Source: Sinomonas atrocyanea
Lineage (GTDB): Bacteria; Actinomycetota; Actinomycetes; Actinomycetales; Micrococcaceae
DNA: 64,000 nucleotides
Direction of reading: 5' to 3'
NCBI RefSeq assembly: GCF_030811715.1
Contig: NZ_JAUSRH010000008.1
Span: forward strand, 115,178 to 179,177
Shown here: positions 1-7,457 of the stretch, in pieces
Layout of the letters: the number at the start of each line of letters is the position of its first letter
Numbering within the stretch: position 1 is the stretch's first letter
Translations under genes and position numbers: made by a program
The notes under the pieces: model-generated
The model's database searches: none
Told to the model about the DNA's origin: nothing
The model's input: only the letters and a program-made list of their open reading frames with translations

Positions 1-530
1 CGCGCCTCGGTGTCCGGGGTCACGTCGCGCGCGACGTAGTTGAAGGGCTTGTCCCCGGTGATGGCGGCGGCCACGTCCGCGGCAGGCCTGCCCACGGCGT
101 CTGCGAGCTGCTGGATCGCCTGGTCCCGGGTGATCGTGACGATCTTCTTGGTGCCGTCCCCCGCGTCGACGCGCTGCTCGAGCTCCGTGAAGTCCTTCGA
201 GGAGGCGATGCGCTGGTCGACCGTGATGTTGTAGCGGACCACGCTCGAGGCCAGGACGGTTCCCTTGGAGTCGACGATCTGGCCGCGTTCGGCGGGGAGC
301 ACCGTCTTCTGGAGCCTCTTGCTCAGGGCCGCCTCCGCCAGGCCGCCCACGTCCATGCCCTGGACGAGCACGAGCCGGCCCCCGATGAGCAGGAGCAGGG
401 CGAGCATGGCCGCGAGGCCGAGGCGGAGGCGGCTGGTGGCCCGGCGTGCGCGCCGGAGCGGGCCCTCGTCCGGTGTGCGCGGGCCGCCTCGCGCCTGCCT
501 GCCCTGTGTGTCGGTGCTCTTCGCTGCCAC
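1..530 (-). CDS. ftsI: Peptidoglycan transpeptidase FtsI/PBP3 (N-terminal part, truncated by window edge)
   Basis: Septal peptidoglycan cross-linking enzyme of the divisome. Only about 176 N-terminal codons are visible and the catalytic domain lies beyond the left edge. The start is a GTG opening VAAKSTDTQGR. A basic cytoplasmic tail (RRARRATSRLRL) is followed by one membrane segment (about residues 42-56, AAMLALLLLIGGRLVLVQG). The start of the class B PBP dimerisation domain then reads LPAERGQIVDSKGTVLA, the hallmark 'R-G-x-I-x-D-x-x-G-x-x-LA' of this family. It is the last visible gene of the minus-strand mraZ-rsmH-ftsL-ftsI run, 85 nt after the FtsL-like gene. Assignment as FtsI rather than another class B PBP rests on that position. 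Confidence 0.9.
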   Translation of the reverse strand, partial: MAAKSTDTQGRQARGGPRTPDEGPLRRARRATSRLRLGLAAMLALLLLIGGRLVLVQGMDVGGLAEAALSKRLQKTVLPAERGQIVDSKGTVLASSVVRYNITVDQRIASSKDFTELEQRVDAGDGTKKIVTITRDQAIQQLADAVGRPAADVAAAITGDKPFNYVARDVTPDTEA

Positions 531-615
531 GTGTGTCCCTACGCTTCCCGATCTCCCTGCTGCTGCGCTCGGCCGCACCGCGCCGCGCTGGCGTCAGGCC
601 GGTGGGCCGCGGGGG

Positions 616-1260
616 CTACTGGCCCGGCGTCTTCTGCGCGGGAGCCGGGATGGACCCGCCGTGGAGGTCGGCCTTCGCGGCGGGCCTGTCCGCTGGCTTG
701 GCGGCCGGAGCGGTCGAGGCCGTGGTGGCCGCGGCCCCGGGCGCGAGTGCGTCCTTGGTCGTCGCTGCCGGCGCGGCGGAGAGCTGGCCGGGAACGGCGG
801 GCGTCGCGATCGTGGCACCCTGGGAGGCACCCTTCTCCGCCGCCTTGGCGTTGCCGGTCACCGCGAGCGTCTTCACGTCGATCTGGCCGTTGGACGTCGA
901 GGCGACCATTCCATATTGTGCCGCCCGCGCAGCAAGATTCTGGGGAGCCTGGAAGTTCTGGACCTGCTGTGTCAGTTCCTGGTTCTGCTTCTGGAGGCCC
1001 AGCTGGTCATTGCGCAGCTGCACGAGCTGGTACTGCCCGGTCGAGACGGACACGTTGAGCACGAGCACGGCGAGGAGCGCCGCGGCGAGGACGCCGAGGC
1101 AGAAGATGGCGAACGGAGCACGACGGCGCGCGGGCGCCGTGCGGACGACCGACAGCGGTGCCCGGCGCGGAGCAGCGGACGGGGCATCCCGCCGGGGTGC
1201 CGCCGTCGTGAGGGCGGACGTCCCGGCCACCGCCGCCTTCCGCTGTGCTGCTGCGCTCAT
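616..1260 (-). CDS. ftsL: FtsL-like cell-division membrane protein
   Basis: Bitopic divisome protein of 214 residues. It has a basic Ala/Pro/Arg cytoplasmic tail (1-48), a single membrane helix (about 49-70, ending VLVLNVSV) and a short periplasmic coiled coil ([19 protein letters not shown], about 81-99). A low-complexity Ala/Thr/Pro/Lys tail follows. FtsL sequences are poorly conserved, so the call rests on topology plus position between rsmH and ftsI. The ATG overlaps the rsmH stop as ATGA, which indicates translational coupling. The start is fixed by that overlap; the same frame stays open far upstream inside rsmH, but that extension is an artefact. The long C-terminal tail (about residues 125-214) is larger than in Escherichia coli FtsL and is typical of actinobacterial versions. 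Confidence 0.85.
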   Translation of the reverse strand: MSAAAQRKAAVAGTSALTTAAPRRDAPSAAPRRAPLSVVRTAPARRRAPFAIFCLGVLAAALLAVLVLNVSVSTGQYQLVQLRNDQLGLQKQNQELTQQVQNFQAPQNLAARAAQYGMVASTSNGQIDVKTLAVTGNAKAAEKGASQGATIATPAVPGQLSAAPAATTKDALAPGAAATTASTAPAAKPADRPAAKADLHGGSIPAPAQKTPGQ

Positions 1261-2258
1261 ACTCCACTCCTTGCCCTGATGCGTTCGGCCGCGCGGAGGC
1301 GAGCCGAGGCGGCGCGGGGGTTCTCCGCGATCTCGGCTTCCGTCGGCACTTCTGTTCCTTTGGTGATGATCTTCAGTTCGGGGCGGTGCTCCTCGAGCTC
1401 CACGGGGAAGCCGGGGGGCGCCGTCGACCGGCTCCGGGACTGGAGTGCGGCCTTGACGATGCGGTCCTCGAGCGAGTGGTAGCTCATGACCACGATCCGG
1501 CCGCCGAGGGTAAGGGTGCCGATGGCGGCCGGGACGGCCCTCTCGAGCACGTCGAGCTCCTCGTTGACCTCGATCCGCAGCGCCTGGAATGTGCGCTTGG
1601 CGGGGTGGCCGCCGGTCCGCGCGGCCGCCGCGGGGACCACCGCACGGATGGCCTCGACGAGCTGGCCGGTGGTGGTGAACGGCTGCTTCTGGCGCTCGGC
1701 GACGATGTTCTTCGCGATCCGGCCCGCGAACTTCTCCTCGCCCCACGCGCGGATGATCCGGGTGAGGTCCTCGACGCTGTAGGTGTTGACCACGTCCGCC
1801 GCCGTCAGGCCGCGGCTCGTGTCCATGCGCATATCGAGCGGGGCGTCGTAGGAGTAGGCGAATCCGCGCTCGCGCTCGTCGAGCTGCATCGAGGAGACGC
1901 CGAGGTCCATGAGCACGCCGTCGGCGCCGGGCAGGCCGAGTTCTTCGAGCACCTCGGGGATCTCGTCGTAGACGGCGTGCACGAGCGTGGCCCGCTCCCC
2001 GAACGGGGCAAGGCGGGCGCCGGCGAGGGCGAGGGCCTGCTCGTCCCGGTCGATTCCCACCAGCGTCGCCGTCGGGAAGCGGGTCAGGATCGCCTCGCTG
2101 TGGCCGCCCATGCCGAGGGTCGCGTCGACCACCACGGGGGTGCGTCCCGCGGCGATGGCCGCCTCGACACCGCCGGACAGCAGGTTGACGCAGCGCTCGA
2201 GCAGCACGGGGACGTGGCGGTCGGATGTCGGCCGGTCCTGCTGGTCGTCGTTCGGCAT
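1257..2258 (-). CDS. rsmH: 16S rRNA (cytosine(1402)-N4)-methyltransferase RsmH
   Basis: SAM-dependent methyltransferase (old name MraW) that N4-methylates C1402 in the ribosomal P site. The 333 residues match the family length. It starts [20 protein letters not shown]; the HVPVLL motif opens every RsmH. The SAM-binding loop is [14 protein letters not shown], followed by [19 protein letters not shown] and [17 protein letters not shown] are family signatures, and the C-terminal [11 protein letters not shown] is conserved. It is the second gene of the mraZ operon, 159 nt after mraZ, and overlaps the ftsL start by 4 nt. Start ATG is preceded by GGGAGGAGTGGACC on the coding strand. Confidence 0.97.
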   Translation of the reverse strand: MPNDDQQDRPTSDRHVPVLLERCVNLLSGGVEAAIAAGRTPVVVDATLGMGGHSEAILTRFPTATLVGIDRDEQALALAGARLAPFGERATLVHAVYDEIPEVLEELGLPGADGVLMDLGVSSMQLDERERGFAYSYDAPLDMRMDTSRGLTAADVVNTYSVEDLTRIIRAWGEEKFAGRIAKNIVAERQKQPFTTTGQLVEAIRAVVPAAAARTGGHPAKRTFQALRIEVNEELDVLERAVPAAIGTLTLGGRIVVMSYHSLEDRIVKAALQSRSRSTAPPGFPVELEEHRPELKIITKGTEVPTEAEIAENPRAASARLRAAERIRARSGV

Positions 2259-2417
2259 GGTCCACTCCTCCCGTGCGCATGCATCTGGTGTGGAGCGGAT
2301 GCTCCGGGGTGCCCGGCTGGTCCAGATCCCCCTCCGCGCCGGTCGGTCGCCTGGCTCCGGGGAAGGTGAGCCAGGAAACCTTGCGGGGCGGCTGGAGATC
2401 TCGGCCAGCCAGCGGGA

Positions 2418-2849
2418 TCAGACGATCCCTGGTATCGCGTCGTCGTCAGTCTCCGAGAAGGCGGATTCCTTCTCGGACAGGTAGTCCTCCCACGCCTGGG
2501 CGTCCCAGATCTCCGCCCGGGTCCCCACGCCGATCACGGCCAGGTCCCGGTCCAGGCCTGCGTACTTGCGCAGGTTCTGGGGGATCGTCACGCGCCCCTG
2601 CTTGTCGGGCACCTCGTCGGAGGCCCCAGACAGAAAGACCCGGAGATAGTCACGCGACTGACGCGAGGAGATAGGGGCTTCCCGCATCTGCTCGTGGACC
2701 CTCTCGAATTCCTTCTGGCTGAAGACGTAGATGCAGCGCTCCTGGCCCCGGGTCAGAACCAGCCCCTCGGCCAGTTCGTCTCGGTACTTCGCCGGGAGGA
2801 TGAGTCGCCCCTTCTCGTCCAGACGCGGCGAATAGGTACCGAGCAACAC
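2418..2849 (-). CDS. mraZ: Transcriptional regulator MraZ
   Basis: AbrB-fold DNA-binding protein that represses its own dcw operon in E. coli. Two MraZ repeats are visible: [20 protein letters not shown] near the N-terminus and [14 protein letters not shown] in the second half. I chose the GTG giving (V)[13 protein letters not shown] because it yields 143 residues, the usual length, and an AGGTGG ribosome-binding site sits 8 nt upstream. Three in-frame GTG codons up to position 2861 are possible earlier starts (147 aa). It is the first gene of the minus-strand division operon. Four direct boxes in its promoter fit autoregulation. Confidence 0.95.
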   Translation of the reverse strand: MLLGTYSPRLDEKGRLILPAKYRDELAEGLVLTRGQERCIYVFSQKEFERVHEQMREAPISSRQSRDYLRVFLSGASDEVPDKQGRVTIPQNLRKYAGLDRDLAVIGVGTRAEIWDAQAWEDYLSEKESAFSETDDDAIPGIV

Positions 2850-2890
2850 CGGCACCACCACCTGTCTGTGCGAGGCTGAACGTCCCTATC

Positions 2891-2926
2891 CGCCACTTCC
2901 CTCCAACATCCCCCACTTTACTCCAC
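2891..2926 (-). promoter_or_regulatory. MraZ-type operator: four direct boxes at exact 10-bp spacing
   Basis: On the minus strand GTGGAG (2921-2926), GTGGGG (2911-2916), TTGGAG (2901-2906) and GTGGCG (2891-2896) follow each other at exactly 10-bp intervals, one helical turn. The E. coli MraZ site is a set of TGGGN pentamers with 5-bp spacers, the same period and core. Binding here is inferred from that match and from the position over the mraZ promoter. Confidence 0.7.
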
Positions 2927-2942
2927 AGTCCTCCCCCGTCAA
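2915..2942 (-). promoter_or_regulatory. mraZ promoter (-35 TTGACG, 16-bp spacer, -10 TAAAGT)
   Basis: On the minus strand TTGACG (2937-2942) and TAAAGT (2915-2920) are separated by 16 bp, close to the sigma-70-type consensus. Predicted transcription starts near 2907, about 60 nt before mraZ. The MraZ-type boxes start in the spacer and continue through the start region, the layout expected for repression. Inferred from sequence only. Confidence 0.6.
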
Positions 2943-2965
2943 TGCGACACGGCCCGCATGTCGCA
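2943..2965. promoter_or_regulatory. Inverted repeat upstream of the mraZ -35
   Basis: TGCGACA (2943-2949) and TGTCGCA (2959-2965) form a perfect 7-bp inverted repeat with a 9-bp spacer. It abuts the upstream edge of the mraZ -35 element. The geometry (centres one and a half turns apart) suits a dimeric regulator. I do not recognise the motif. Confidence 0.4.
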
Positions 2966-3009
2966 CCATCTGTACAAGGAACTCCCCCGGATTCATGCGG
3001 ATCTCCGCG

Positions 3010-3211
3010 GTGGAGGCGAGGTGGAGGGAAAGGGCGGGACGGTGGAGCCCTGGGGCGCAGGCGGGGGCACGACGGCGGACGCTCGCCCTACGCCGTGCGG
3101 GCGTGGCCGCGCTTGTGGGCACGACGGGGAGGGAAGTGGAGGACGGGGAGAGAAGTGGAGGACGGGGAGCAGGGTGGAGGACGGGGAGCGAGGTGGAGGA
3201 CCGGGAGGTCA
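3010..3211 (+). repeat. 19-bp tandem repeat x4 (3136-3211) plus dispersed GTGGAG boxes in a non-coding region
   Basis: The 516-bp stretch between mraZ and the DUF3040 gene has no convincing gene. It holds four tandem 19-bp units beginning GTGGAGGACGGGGAG at 3136, 3155, 3174 and 3193; the last unit has one mismatch in this core. Three further GTGGAG boxes lie at 3010, 3021 and 3042, about 11 and 21 bp apart. GTGGAG is also the first MraZ-type box over the mraZ promoter, but here it is on the opposite strand. Open frames across the area have low-complexity Gly/Arg-rich translations and no start signals. Confidence 0.75.
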
Positions 3212-3246
3212 GCGGAGCAAGCGCGCGTGCGGGCGCCCCAGGACAC

Positions 3247-3285
3247 GACTGTGCCCCGGAACCGAAACGGTTCCGGGGCACAGTC
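3247..3285. terminator. Perfect 18-bp stem, 3-nt loop hairpin after the DUF3040 gene
   Basis: An 18-nt arm starting GACTGTGCCCCGG is followed by an AAA loop and its exact complement. It lies 80 nt past the DUF3040 stop on the minus strand. No U-run follows, as is common in high-GC actinobacteria. It separates DUF3040 transcription from the repeat array and the mraZ promoter. Confidence 0.7.
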
Positions 3286-3365
3286 AGGCCGTCAGGCGGT
3301 GCGTGGCGCTGGAGTCGCTGAGGCGCCTCGGCGAGGGGCCCGGCGCGCGGGCCGGGCGGGACGGA

Positions 3366-3725
3366 TCAGCCTTCGTCCCTGCGCCGTTCTTCCCACTGGG
3401 CTTCGAGCTTGCGGAGGAACCCGCTGCTCGTCCGCTTCGAGCCGCCTGAGCGGAGGCGCCGGCCGGGCCGCCTGAGCGTGCCGTAGTAGACGCTCGCGCC
3501 CATGAGGAGGAAGCCGAGGACCCCCACGAAGATGTTCTGGATGCTCACTCCGACCAGGAGGACGAGGATGCCCGCGATGACGCCGAGGACCCCGAGCACA
3601 ATGTGCTTGGTCGAGAACGTCTTGAGGGCATCGGCGCCCATGGAATCGGCGAACTTGGGGTCCTCTTCGTGGAGCTGCTTCTCAAGCTGCTCCAGCATCT
3701 TCTGTTCGTGCTCCGAGAGAGGCAT
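3366..3725 (-). CDS. DUF3040 family membrane protein
   Basis: Small actinobacterial membrane protein of 119 residues, function unknown. It opens MPLSEHEQKMLEQLEKQL, the characteristic DUF3040 start. An amphipathic charged segment (LHEEDPKFADSM) is followed by two adjacent hydrophobic segments (about residues 44-80: IVLGVLGVIAGILVLLVGVSIQ and IFVGVLGFLLMGASVYYG). The tail is basic (RRPGRRLRSGGSKRTSS). The start is the ATG after AAGGAG; an ATG six codons upstream is unlikely because it would place the ribosome-binding site inside the gene. A similar small membrane gene lies near the dcw cluster in mycobacteria (Rv2169c, from memory). A long hairpin lies directly upstream. Confidence 0.85.
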   Translation of the reverse strand: MPLSEHEQKMLEQLEKQLHEEDPKFADSMGADALKTFSTKHIVLGVLGVIAGILVLLVGVSIQNIFVGVLGFLLMGASVYYGTLRRPGRRLRSGGSKRTSSGFLRKLEAQWEERRRDEG

Positions 3726-3743
3726 GGCGACTCCTTCACGCAT

Positions 3744-3772
3744 GCAGATGATGGACGGCCTCCATCATCTGC
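3744..3772. promoter_or_regulatory. 12-bp perfect inverted repeat just upstream of the DUF3040 ribosome-binding site
   Basis: GCAGATGATGGA (3744-3755) and TCCATCATCTGC (3761-3772) are separated by 5 nt. In RNA this would be a stable stem-loop about 20 nt before the DUF3040 start, close to its AAGGAG. It may be an operator over the transcription start or a 5'-leader structure. Which one cannot be decided from sequence. Confidence 0.5.
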
Positions 3773-3905
3773 ACCAACGCATTGAACCAGCCGCGGGTTC
3801 CCCTGACCGACGAGCCGCTGCGACCCGACCCCAGATGGACTTCCCAGCCGACTCAGTGCACCCAATATTTCGAGGTTCCTTAAGGATATGACGTCCGGGT
3901 AGGTT

Positions 3906-3928
3906 CCAAAAGGGACGCCCGGAGCGTC
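3906..3928 (-). terminator. Short hairpin with T-run after dinB
   Basis: On the minus strand, GACGC-tccgg-GCGTC is followed by CCTTTTGG about 12 nt past the dinB stop. The stem is only 5 bp, so this is a weak intrinsic terminator candidate. Confidence 0.35.
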
Positions 3929-3939
3929 GCGGGTGCCGC

Positions 3940-5193
3940 TCACTCGCGCGGCGTCCGCCCGTCCCGCTGGGGGCCCGGACGTCGCTCCCCGAGGAGGCGT
4001 GCGGGCTGGACCATGCCGGAGCCGAACCGTTCCGAGACTCGGTCGAGGGCCTCCTCGGCGGTGCGCCAGTTGTCCTCGGTGCGGTCGAGGCTGAGCTGGC
4101 GCGGCGCGCCGGCCGACCGCGAGAGCCGCTCTCCCCGCAGGCCGATGAGCCGGACCGGCAGCGGGCGCGGCCCGAGGGCCGCCAGGAGCTGGCGCCCCGC
4201 GCTGTAGAGGTGCTGGGCGCTGTCGGTCGGCACCGTGAGGGTGTGCGACCGCGCGAGCGTCGAGAAGTCCGAGTACCGGAGCTTGAGCGCCACCGTGCCG
4301 GCGGCGACCCCCTGGCCCCTGAGGCGTCCGGCGACGCGGTGGGCGAGCCGCAGGAGCTCGGCGTGCAGCATGGCGTCGTCCGCGACGTCCACGGCGAAGG
4401 TCTCCTCCGCGCCGATGCTCTTCTCCTCACGGGTGGGCGTCACGACCCGTTCGTCGATGCCCCAGCTCAGGCGCTTGGCGTGCAGGCCGGTGGCGCCCAG
4501 CGAGCGCCTCAGCGTCGAGTCGGGCGTCTGCGCGAGGTCGCCGACGGTGTGGATCCCGAGACGGCCGAGGACCTCCTGCGTCTTGCCGCCGATTCCCCAC
4601 AGGGCCCCCACCGGCAAGGAGTGCAGGAACGGCACCGTGTCCTCCGGGCGGACCACGAGCAGGCCGTCCGGCTTGGACCGGGTGGAGGCGATCTTGGCCA
4701 CGAACTTCGTCGAGGCGACCCCGACCGACGCCGTGATGCCGAGTTCGGACCGGATGCGGGACTTGATCTGGGCCGCGATCTGCTCGGGCGATGCCCCCAG
4801 GCGCCGCACGGCTCCGGAGACGTCGAGGAAGGCCTCGTCGACGCTCAGCGGTTCGACGAGGTCAGTGAAGTCGGCGAAGAGCCGCATGAGCTGCCTGGAC
4901 ACCTCGTAGTAGAGGTGGTGCCGCGGCTCGACCACGATGGCGTCGGGGCAGCGCCGCAGCGCGATGAGCATCGGCATCGCACTGCTGATGCCGAAGGCGC
5001 GCGCCTCGTAGCTGGCGGACAGGACCACGGAGCGCTCGGCCGGGAATCCGACGATGACGCGGCGCCCGCGCAGTTCGGGCTGTTCGCGCTGCTCGACGGC
5101 GACGAAGAAGGCGTCCATGTCGACGTGCAGGATGCCACGGCGCCGCATCTGGCCCAGCGTCTCCCCGCCGGGGGCATCACCGTCCGTTCCCAC
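3940..5193 (-). CDS. dinB: DNA polymerase IV (Y-family translesion polymerase)
   Basis: Error-prone polymerase that bypasses damaged template bases. Catalytic motifs are clear: ILHVDMDAFFVAVEQ, with the first metal-binding Asp, and SVDEAFLDVSG with the second acidic pair. Helix-hairpin-helix elements (GIGGKTQEVLGRLGI, TVGDLAQTP) and a C-terminal little-finger domain follow. From the GTG chosen here (VGTDGDAPGG) the protein has 417 residues; an in-frame GTG at 5232 would add 13 residues but falls in the divergent promoter of the lipoprotein gene. The C-terminus (LGERRPGPQRDGRTPRE) shows no clear sliding-clamp-binding motif. No imuA'-imuB partner is adjacent. I see no LexA box. Confidence 0.93.
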   Translation of the reverse strand: MGTDGDAPGGETLGQMRRRGILHVDMDAFFVAVEQREQPELRGRRVIVGFPAERSVVLSASYEARAFGISSAMPMLIALRRCPDAIVVEPRHHLYYEVSRQLMRLFADFTDLVEPLSVDEAFLDVSGAVRRLGASPEQIAAQIKSRIRSELGITASVGVASTKFVAKIASTRSKPDGLLVVRPEDTVPFLHSLPVGALWGIGGKTQEVLGRLGIHTVGDLAQTPDSTLRRSLGATGLHAKRLSWGIDERVVTPTREEKSIGAEETFAVDVADDAMLHAELLRLAHRVAGRLRGQGVAAGTVALKLRYSDFSTLARSHTLTVPTDSAQHLYSAGRQLLAALGPRPLPVRLIGLRGERLSRSAGAPRQLSLDRTEDNWRTAEEALDRVSERFGSGMVQPARLLGERRPGPQRDGRTPRE

Positions 5194-5232
5194 CCGTCCA
5201 TCGTAGGCGGGAGGGGCACCGCGCCGGCCCAC

Positions 5233-5238
5233 TAGACT
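5233..5238 (+). promoter_or_regulatory. Candidate -10 (TAGACT) for the lipoprotein gene
   Basis: TAGACT, a common -10 form in Micrococcaceae, lies 42 nt before the lipoprotein ATG, leaving room for a short leader. No clear -35 is seen. Confidence 0.4.
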
Positions 5239-5280
5239 GGGCGGGACCTTGCAGCAAGAACGAAAGGCAACACCAGGCGC

Positions 5281-5859
5281 ATGGCGAACATCACCGGGAG
5301 GATCCGACGGCTCGCAGGGGCCACCGTGCTCATGGCCACCGCATTCGCGGTGGCCGGCTGCGGGGGCCAGACAGGGAGCGCGGCGCAGAGCCCGGCTCCC
5401 GCGAGCTCAGCTGCCGCCACTGCCTCGCCGTCGCCGTCCTCGACGGTGAGCGGGCGCGCGTCCGCGTCGGCCTCGGCGGCGAACGCCACGGTGAGCGCCA
5501 TCGCGCCGGGCTTCCCGTCGCAGACGCTTCCGCTCATGCCGGGCGCCACGGCGCTCGCGACGAGCTTCGACGCCTCGGCGTCACCCGCCGTCGCCTCCCT
5601 GGTTGCGGGCAGCAGCACGTCCTCGGCCTCCGAGATGCTGGACTATTACACGAAGACCCTCACCGGCGAGGGGTTCACCGCCGTTCCGGCCGCCAGCGCC
5701 TCGTCCAGCACCTCAGCATCGATGGCGGCGGCGGGGACCCTCGTGCGCGACTTCGTGCGCTCGAACGGCTCGGAGACGGCCACCGTCACCGTCGTCACCG
5801 CGAACAAGCAGGCGGTCGCGACCGTGGGCGTCTCCGTGGCGCCCTCGTCGCTGAAGTAG
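5281..5859 (+). CDS. Putative lipoprotein, function unknown
   Basis: 192 residues. A type II signal peptide is visible: basic n-region (MANITGRIRRLAG), hydrophobic core and lipobox AVAGC at residues 23-27, so the mature protein would be lipid-anchored at Cys27. A Ser/Ala/Thr-rich linker (about 28-75) leads to a small domain (about 80-192) containing EMLDYYTKTLTGEGFTAV and NGSETATVTVVTANKQAVATV. This pattern resembles small secreted domains of unknown function. It lies 20 nt before the polyprenyl synthase gene on the same strand and may be co-transcribed with it. No specific function is supported. Confidence 0.8.
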   Translation: MANITGRIRRLAGATVLMATAFAVAGCGGQTGSAAQSPAPASSAAATASPSPSSTVSGRASASASAANATVSAIAPGFPSQTLPLMPGATALATSFDASASPAVASLVAGSSTSSASEMLDYYTKTLTGEGFTAVPAASASSSTSASMAAAGTLVRDFVRSNGSETATVTVVTANKQAVATVGVSVAPSSLK

Positions 5860-5879
5860 GCAGCGGAGAAGGGGACACG

Positions 5880-6989
5880 GTGAACGAGCAGCGAGCGGGT
5901 GCCGCCGCGGGAGTCGAGGCGGAGCAGGCCCGCTACCGGGAGGCCCTCGAGGCCGAGCTGCGCTCCTTCCTCGACCGCCAGCGGTCGGTGATGGCCGGGG
6001 TCTCCGCGGACGTCGATGCGCTCATGGACGCGATCTCCGGCCTGGTCTCGGGCGGCAAGCGCCTGCGGGCGCTGCTCGGCTACTGGGGGTGGCGCGGCGC
6101 CGGCGGGGCGGAGCTGGCCGGCGAGCCGGTGCGGGCGGGCGCCGCCCTCGAGCTCTTCCAGGCTGCTGCTCTGATCCACGACGACATCATCGACCGTTCG
6201 GCCACCCGCCGCGGTGCTCCGAGCGTGCACGAGCGGTTCACGGCGCTGCACGCCAGGTCCGGATGGGCGCTCGATGCGACCCGCTTCGGCCATGCTGCCG
6301 CCATCCTCACCGGCGACCTGTGCCTGTCCTTCAGCGAGGAGGCCTTCACCGCCGTCGGGCCGGCCGCGGGGATCGGCACCGCTGGCCGCCGCATCTTCAA
6401 CACGATGAGGGCCGAGGTCATGGCCGGGCAGTACCTGGACATCCTCGAGGAGGTAGCCGGCCCCTCGCGCCCGCGGACAGAGGCCGTGGCCAGGGCAGGC
6501 ACGGTGATCAGGTACAAGTCGGCGAAGTACTCCACCGAGCACCCGCTCGGCATCGGAGGCGCGCTCGCCGGAGCGGACGATGCCCTGCTGGCGGCGTACT
6601 CCGCCTTCTCGCTCCCGCTCGGCGAGGCGTTCCAGCTCCGCGACGACGTGCTCGGGGTGTTCGGGGATCCGCGCAGCACGGGCAAGCCCGCCGGGGACGA
6701 CCTGCGCGAGGGAAAGCGGACGATGCTCGTGGCGCTCGCACTCGACGCGGCCGACGGCGCCGCGGCGGCAGAGCTCGAACGCGGCCTCGGTCGGGGCGAC
6801 CTCGACCTCGACGAGGTCGGCAGGCTGCGGGACATCATCAGTTCCGCCGGGGCCCTCGAGGCCACGGAGCGGCTCATCGGCGCCCTGGCCGAGACGGCGT
6901 TCGGTGCGCTCGCGCGGCTCGACGTGGATCCCGTGGTCCGCACTGCCCTCGAGGCGCTCGGGCGGGCCGCGGTGCAGCGGGCTTCCTGA
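5880..6989 (+). CDS. Polyprenyl diphosphate synthase (trans-isoprenyl chain elongation)
   Basis: Condenses isopentenyl diphosphate with allylic diphosphates to make C15-C20+ prenyl chains for quinones, carotenoids or lipid carriers. The 369 residues include the first Asp-rich motif, LIHDDIIDRSATRRG (Asp101, 102, 105), and the second, QLRDDVLGVFGD. The basic SGGKRLRALL before the first motif and GKPAGDDLREGKRTML after the second are also typical. The GTG start follows a GGAGAAGGGG ribosome-binding site. Product chain length cannot be deduced. The gene corresponds in position to idsA2 (Rv2173) of the mycobacterial pknL region. A strong convergent terminator follows. Confidence 0.92.
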   Translation: MNEQRAGAAAGVEAEQARYREALEAELRSFLDRQRSVMAGVSADVDALMDAISGLVSGGKRLRALLGYWGWRGAGGAELAGEPVRAGAALELFQAAALIHDDIIDRSATRRGAPSVHERFTALHARSGWALDATRFGHAAAILTGDLCLSFSEEAFTAVGPAAGIGTAGRRIFNTMRAEVMAGQYLDILEEVAGPSRPRTEAVARAGTVIRYKSAKYSTEHPLGIGGALAGADDALLAAYSAFSLPLGEAFQLRDDVLGVFGDPRSTGKPAGDDLREGKRTMLVALALDAADGAAAAELERGLGRGDLDLDEVGRLRDIISSAGALEATERLIGALAETAFGALARLDVDPVVRTALEALGRAAVQRAS

Positions 6990-6997
6990 GGGACGCG

Positions 6998-7044
6998 TCA
7001 GGCCCCGGGCCCGCTCCGCCCGCGCGGAGAGGACCGGGGCCTGA
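6998..7044. terminator. Bidirectional hairpin between convergent polyprenyl synthase and Rv2175c-like genes
   Basis: TCAGGCCCCGG (6998-7008) pairs with CCGGGGCCTGA (7034-7044), and an inner CTCCGC/GCGGAG stem stacks inside. It lies 8 nt after the upstream stop and 26 nt from the convergent stop. Confidence 0.75.
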
Positions 7045-7070
7045 ACCCAGACAGGACGCCGAGGGGCCGG

Positions 7071-7424
7071 CTACCAGGCCAGAATCTGGGCGCGGCGCCG
7101 GATCTCGGTCTTGCGGCCCTCGCGGAGCGCATCGATGGGGCGGCCGCGGAGGGACTCGTCGGGCGTGAAGAGCCAGACGATCAGCTCCTCATCGCTGAAG
7201 CCCGCATCTGCCAGGACGGCAATCGTGCCCTTGAGGCTGTCCACCACGTGGTCCCCGTCGAGGAACAGCGCCGGGACGGAGCGGATCTTCCGTTCGCCCA
7301 CGCGCGCGGCGACGAGAGCGCGCTCGTCAATCAGGCCATGCACCTTGGTGACCGGCAGCCCGAGCCGCTCCGCGACGTCCGGGAGGGGCAGCCATTCAGA
7401 CACCAGGTTCTCGATATCACTCAC
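7071..7424 (-). CDS. Rv2175c-like winged-helix DNA-binding protein
   Basis: 117 residues from the GTG opening VSDIENLVSEWLPL. An N-terminal helix-turn-helix (LPDVAERLGLPVTKVHGLIDERAL) is followed by an Arg/Lys-containing wing (ARVGERKIRSVPALFLDG) and a C-terminal helical domain with FTPDESLRGRPIDALREG. These features match the mycobacterial Rv2175c family, a DNA-binding protein phosphorylated by its neighbour kinase PknL. A PknL-like kinase gene lies 1.5 kb away here too. An upstream GTG (7457) would add 11 residues lacking family similarity. Regulation by phosphorylation is inference from the mycobacterial pair. Confidence 0.85.
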   Translation of the reverse strand: MSDIENLVSEWLPLPDVAERLGLPVTKVHGLIDERALVAARVGERKIRSVPALFLDGDHVVDSLKGTIAVLADAGFSDEELIVWLFTPDESLRGRPIDALREGRKTEIRRRAQILAW

Positions 7425-7457
7425 GGCACCAGCGTGCCACGCTCCGGGCCGCTCCAC

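Noticed and set aside
3136..3211. CRISPR array
   Set aside because: The unit is 19 bp with only 4-nt variable ends; no spacers and no cas genes.
2942..3475. Open frames of 108-177 codons across the repeat region
   Set aside because: Three overlapping frames are open at once, translations are repeat-derived Gly/Arg/Glu strings, and no ribosome-binding site or homology is seen.
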